Source: a bacterium
GTDB lineage: Bacteria > RBG-13-66-14
Direction: 5' to 3'
DNA length: 16,921 nt
Assembly (NCBI GenBank): GCA_035528375.1
Contig: DATKYS010000001.1
Span: 1 to 16,921, forward strand
In this document: piece after piece, positions 14,545-16,921 of the stretch
Layout of the letters: every line of letters begins with the position of its first letter
Numbering within the stretch: position 1 is the stretch's first letter
Translations under genes and position numbers: made by a program
The notes under the pieces: generated by a model
Databases searched by the model: none
Told to the model about the DNA's origin: nothing
What the model saw: only the letters and a program-made list of their open reading frames with translations

Positions 14545-15258
14545 ATGCGTCGCTATTTCCTGTTCGCCCTGGTCGCCGCCCTGGCTATCGTCTTTGCCGG
14601 GTGTGGCGAGGCGGTAAAGTACGAGAAACCCGAGGCGCTCGTTGACGCCTTTGTCGCGGCTCTGGCGGCCGAAAAGCCCGTCGAGGCGCTCGCGCCTCTG
14701 TTCACGGACGCTAAAATGGCCGACGAGGTCGTCGCGCTCCTGGATAAAGGCCTGACGATCGAGGGCGCCTACACCATCACCGACGGCGTTGTGACGTGGG
14801 AGAAGGCCGTCTACATGGAGGCTGAGGCGGAATTTACTTTCACCCTGAACGTCGCCGCGACTGAAGACGGCGGCTGGCTCTGCACCGGCTACGAGGCCGT
14901 CGAGACGGTCGTACCCGTGGACGAGGAAGCCGTTCTCAATGAGCTGATGGCTTCCTACACCGTTCAGGTCAAAGCCTTGGGCGAGAAGTTCAAGGTCACC
15001 GGCAACATCCAGCCCTACATCGCCTTCCTGGACGGCGCCGTCACCGGCATCAACTCCTGGGCGCAGTCCGGCGAGGACACCAAGGCCTGGGAGAACGAGG
15101 CCTTCAGGGCCGATTTGGAGAAGCTCATCCTGACCTTCCAGATCGCCGAGATGGGCGAGGTTGACGTTCTGTGGTCTATGGACTTCCCGATGGCCGACTA
15201 CGTCGCCCCGGCGGTCGAGCCCGTCGTCGAGCCCGCTCCCGAGCCCGTTGTCGAGTAG
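14545..15258 (+). CDS. Lipoprotein, tandem family member A (two domains)
   Basis: 237 residues; ATG at 14545 with GAGGAGG five bases upstream. The signal MRRYFLFALVAALAIVFAGC has Cys20 as lipidation site, with Gly at +2, so outer-membrane sorting is likely. Domain 1 (about 28-118) begins KPEALVDAFVAALAAEKPVE and contains KGLTIEGAYTI; such small domains resemble DUF4878/NTF2-like folds, but I am not certain. Domain 2 (about 130-215) contains IQPYIAFLDGAVTGINSWA, ENEAFRADLEKL and GEVDVLWSMDFPM. The tail is a Pro/Val/Glu repeat (AVEPVVEPAPEPVVE), probably an unfolded spacer. Both domains recur in the gene at 16037, the first also at 15355. Function unknown. Confidence 0.8.
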   Translation: MRRYFLFALVAALAIVFAGCGEAVKYEKPEALVDAFVAALAAEKPVEALAPLFTDAKMADEVVALLDKGLTIEGAYTITDGVVTWEKAVYMEAEAEFTFTLNVAATEDGGWLCTGYEAVETVVPVDEEAVLNELMASYTVQVKALGEKFKVTGNIQPYIAFLDGAVTGINSWAQSGEDTKAWENEAFRADLEKLILTFQIAEMGEVDVLWSMDFPMADYVAPAVEPVVEPAPEPVVE

Positions 15259-15296
15259 AGCCTCGCATAAAGTCGCGACCGATCTCTAGAACCTTG

Positions 15297-15320
15297 ATGG
15301 GTCGCCTTCGGGCGGCCCAT
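15297..15320 (+). terminator. Terminator hairpin with TTCG loop after lipoprotein A
   Basis: ATGGGTCGCC (15297-15306) pairs with GGCGGCCCAT (15311-15320), 10 bp with one G-T pair, closed by a stable C(TTCG)G tetraloop. TTCC follows, so the U-tract is poor. It lies 39 bases past the stop and 35 before the next start. Confidence 0.55.
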
Positions 15321-15354
15321 TTCCGTGACGAGTCCGATTCCCAAAGGAGGGGAT

Positions 15355-15855
15355 GTGCAACGCTTCACGATCTTTCTGGTCCTGGCCGGTCTGGCCCTCG
15401 CCTTCTCAGGCTGCGGGGGCGAAGGGGAGGAAGGGAACGGCGACGGGACCGAGGCGGACGGGCCGAAGGTCTATCCGACGGCGGAGACCCTGGTGGACGC
15501 CTTCATCAAGGCGGCCAATTCCCAAAACAAGGAGGTCTTCGACAGCCTCTTCTACGAAAAGAGCTCGGCCGACGCCATCTGGGAGCGCATCACCGAGAGC
15601 GGCCTGACCTTCTCGCAGGGGTATCACATCGAGGACAGCTCCTTCGGCAAGCACGTCATCTTCGACAGCGCCCACTGGGAGGGTTACGGAGCCTACGAGC
15701 AGCAGCTCTACATCAGCGATGATCCCGCCATGAGCAAGGGCTGGATCATCAACGGCCAGGACTACGCCTTCGTAACCGAGGAGGAGACCGGGACCGAGCC
15801 GGCCGAGGATACCGCGGACGGGACCGGAGAGGTGGCCGCGGAGCCCGGGACGTAG
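15355..15855 (+). CDS. Lipoprotein, tandem family member B (single domain)
   Basis: 166 residues from GTG 15355-15357, which has AAAGGAGG four bases upstream; the frame opens at GTG 15325 but that lacks a ribosome binding site and would bury the signal. MQRFTIFLVLAGLALAFSGC places the lipidated Cys at 20 with Gly at +2. A Gly/Glu/Asp linker (21-35) follows, then one domain (about 38-140) with TAETLVDAFIKAANSQNKEV, SGLTFSQGYHIEDSSFG and WIINGQDYAF, colinear with domain 1 of its two neighbours. The second domain of the neighbours is absent; instead there is a short acidic tail (TEEETGTEPAEDTADGTGEV). It looks like a duplicate that lost, or never had, the C-terminal half. Function unknown. Confidence 0.75.
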   Translation: MQRFTIFLVLAGLALAFSGCGGEGEEGNGDGTEADGPKVYPTAETLVDAFIKAANSQNKEVFDSLFYEKSSADAIWERITESGLTFSQGYHIEDSSFGKHVIFDSAHWEGYGAYEQQLYISDDPAMSKGWIINGQDYAFVTEEETGTEPAEDTADGTGEVAAEPGT

Positions 15856-15950
15856 CCGCTTTTCGACACACCCGAACGAACGCATTTTGGAATTCCTCCA
15901 TACACGCGGGAGCGGCGGATCGGGCACACGCCTGAAACGCAGTCACGCAC

Positions 15951-16036
15951 CCGGCGTAAATGCGACGGCGCAGCCGTAAAACGGGGTAACGCCTCCGGCG
16001 TAAGTGCGACGGCCAAGCCGTAAACGAGGAGGTATC
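15951..16036. repeat. Two copies of a 44-base tandem unit before lipoprotein C
   Basis: CCGGCGTAARTGCGACGGC recurs at 15951 and 15995, each time followed by a short spacer and AGCCGTAAA. Both copies contain the small hairpin ACGGC-NNN-GCCGT with different loop bases (GCA and CAA) but intact stems. The second copy runs into the ribosome binding site of the next gene. Confidence 0.6.
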
Positions 16037-16756
16037 ATGCGCGGATTGCTGATTGCGGCGCTTCTGGCCGCACTGGTGCTCGGCATCGCCGGCTGCGGCG
16101 AGGAGGCCGAGGAGGAAAAAGTCGATCTATCCAAACCCGAAGGCACGGTGGAGGCATTCCTCAAAGTGGTGCAGGACAAGGATCAGGAAAGCCTGAAAGG
16201 GCTCGTCATAGACCCGCAGTACGTGGACGTGCTCTGGCCGCTCATAGACGAGAAGGGCCTGACCATATCCGGCGGCTACGTGCTCGAGGAGGGTCTCTTC
16301 GGCACGACGGTCACCTTCGAGAACGCCCGCTACACCGAGAACAACATGTCGTACGACCTGGAGCTCACCCTCTCCGAGGACAGGGGCAAATGGCTCATAT
16401 CCGGTTACATGACCGTTCTCGCCGGTGACGAGACGACCGACACGGGCAGGATCGAGGAGCCGGAGGAGGACCTCGGGGCCGCGGCGCTCGAGTACCTCAA
16501 GGCCAACTACTCCGACGAGGTCAAGGCGATATCCGATAAATACGCCGGTGACGACTTCGGCGGCGACGTCCAGTACTACATCCGTTTCGTGGACGGGAAG
16601 TTCGACCGGATCAACTCCGTGGCCACCGGTCACGGCGACGACCGGGCCTACAACAACGAGGCCTTCCGCGCCGAGCTGGACAAGCTGGTGGAGACCTTCG
16701 AGGTTGACTCACCCGGCGAGGTGGACGTGTTCTGGGTGGTGGAATTCCCCATGTAA
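16037..16756 (+). CDS. Lipoprotein, tandem family member C (two domains)
   Basis: 239 residues from ATG 16037-16039, four bases after GAGGAGG; a GTG at 16004 in frame lies inside the tandem repeat and has no ribosome binding site. MRGLLIAALLAALVLGIAGC sets Cys20, with Gly at +2. Domain 1 (about 33-125) has KPEGTVEAFLKVVQDKDQES, KGLTISGGYVLEEGLFG and KWLISGYMTV. Domain 2 (about 148-239) has VQYYIRFVDGKFDRINSVA, NNEAFRAELDKLVETFEV and GEVDVFWVVEFPM, clearly the same domain as residues 130-215 of member A, including the terminal FPM. It ends right after that motif, without A's Pro/Glu tail. Domain 1 is closer to B in places (EGLFGTTVTFENA against SSFGKHVIFDSA). Function unknown. Confidence 0.8.
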   Translation: MRGLLIAALLAALVLGIAGCGEEAEEEKVDLSKPEGTVEAFLKVVQDKDQESLKGLVIDPQYVDVLWPLIDEKGLTISGGYVLEEGLFGTTVTFENARYTENNMSYDLELTLSEDRGKWLISGYMTVLAGDETTDTGRIEEPEEDLGAAALEYLKANYSDEVKAISDKYAGDDFGGDVQYYIRFVDGKFDRINSVATGHGDDRAYNNEAFRAELDKLVETFEVDSPGEVDVFWVVEFPM

Positions 16757-16773
16757 GGGGAGGGCATTCCCCT
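16756..16773 (+). terminator. Short hairpin directly after lipoprotein C
   Basis: AGGGGA (16756-16761) pairs with TCCCCT (16768-16773) around GGGCAT. It begins at the last base of the stop codon and has no U-tract. The stronger palindrome at 16788-16809 may do the terminating. Confidence 0.3.
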
Positions 16774-16783
16774 CATCGGAAAT

Positions 16784-16876
16784 GTAGGGCGGGGACTTTA
16801 GTCCCCGCCGATTTATCAAAGGCAGCCCTCACCCTTGGCCCGTGCCTCGCAGGTCTCCCGCGGGGAGAGGGAGAGA
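16784..16876. repeat. Composite palindromic intergenic repeat, copy B (inverted)
   Basis: A GTAGGG start (16784) leads into a 9-bp palindrome GGCGGGGAC/GTCCCCGCC (16788-16809, loop TTTA), then CCCTCACCC (16826-16834), then TCTCCCGCGGGGAGAGGGAG (from 16854). Read in reverse complement this has the same blocks and order as 7211-7290, with 20 of 21 bases equal in the TCTCCC block. The middle spacer is about 10 bases longer here. Confidence 0.65.
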
Positions 16877-16878
16877 AT

Positions 16879-16904
16879 GGCGGCACACGGAGTTGCCGCC
16901 CTAC
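16879..16904. repeat. Third GTAGGG-type palindrome
   Basis: GGCGGCA (16879-16885) pairs with TGCCGCC (16894-16900) and is followed by CTAC, so on the minus strand it reads GTAGGGCGGCA... like the palindromes at 7265-7290 and 16784-16809. The window ends 17 bases later; nothing else is seen there. Confidence 0.5.
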
Positions 16905-16921
16905 GTCGTTCAATGGTCTTA

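Noticed and set aside
1-16921. CRISPR arrays, tRNA or rRNA genes
   Set aside because: No regularly spaced direct repeats beyond the two-unit 44-base repeat, and no cloverleaf or rRNA-like stretch was recognised by eye.

Overview
This window looks like a chromosome segment of a high-GC diderm bacterium. Four genes begin with a lipoprotein signal whose lipidated Cys is residue 20. Two secreted-protein genes, one ending in a T9SS/FlgD-like C-terminal sorting domain, have the style seen in uncultivated candidate-phylum genomes; that placement (for example near Coatesbacteria) is a guess from style, with no marker gene behind it. GTG and TTG starts are common, and sigma70-type promoters (TTGACN / TATAAT) can be read at several sites.

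Layout. 1-691 (minus): a partial secreted protein cut by the left edge, with its promoter, and a 60-residue basic protein. 1022-2956 (plus): a secreted TIM-barrel, glycosidase-like protein flanked by Ig-like domains, with its own promoter. 3014-4744 (minus): an AT-rich, probably acquired Mrr-type restriction endonuclease with a long coiled-coil front half. 4863-7124 (plus): RNase R. 7125-7306: a composite palindromic repeat. 7307-7861 (minus): the 3' remnant of a secreted protein carrying a sorting domain. 7862-9116: a second AT-rich island holding a DUF3800 gene with one frameshift, a compact three-stem RNA leader with its own promoter in front of it, and the C-terminal scrap of an integron-type integrase. 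9117-9731 (minus): an ASCH-like plus winged-helix protein. 10031-14390 (plus): a tight four-gene operon of propeller-like lipoprotein, GlgC-like nucleotidyltransferase, secreted unknown and RarA/MgsA ATPase. 14545-16756 (plus): three paralogous lipoproteins. 16757-16921: a second, inverted copy of the composite repeat.

The two AT-rich islands flank RNase R and carry defence or mobile-element functions, so this looks like a place where foreign DNA has landed. The strongest candidate for something poorly described is the roughly 60-nt three-way-junction RNA followed by a seven-U run directly upstream of the DUF3800 gene. Next is the GlgC-like protein, which lacks both an Arg and a Lys that are catalytic in the family, at the same two positions that are altered in the plant regulatory subunit.
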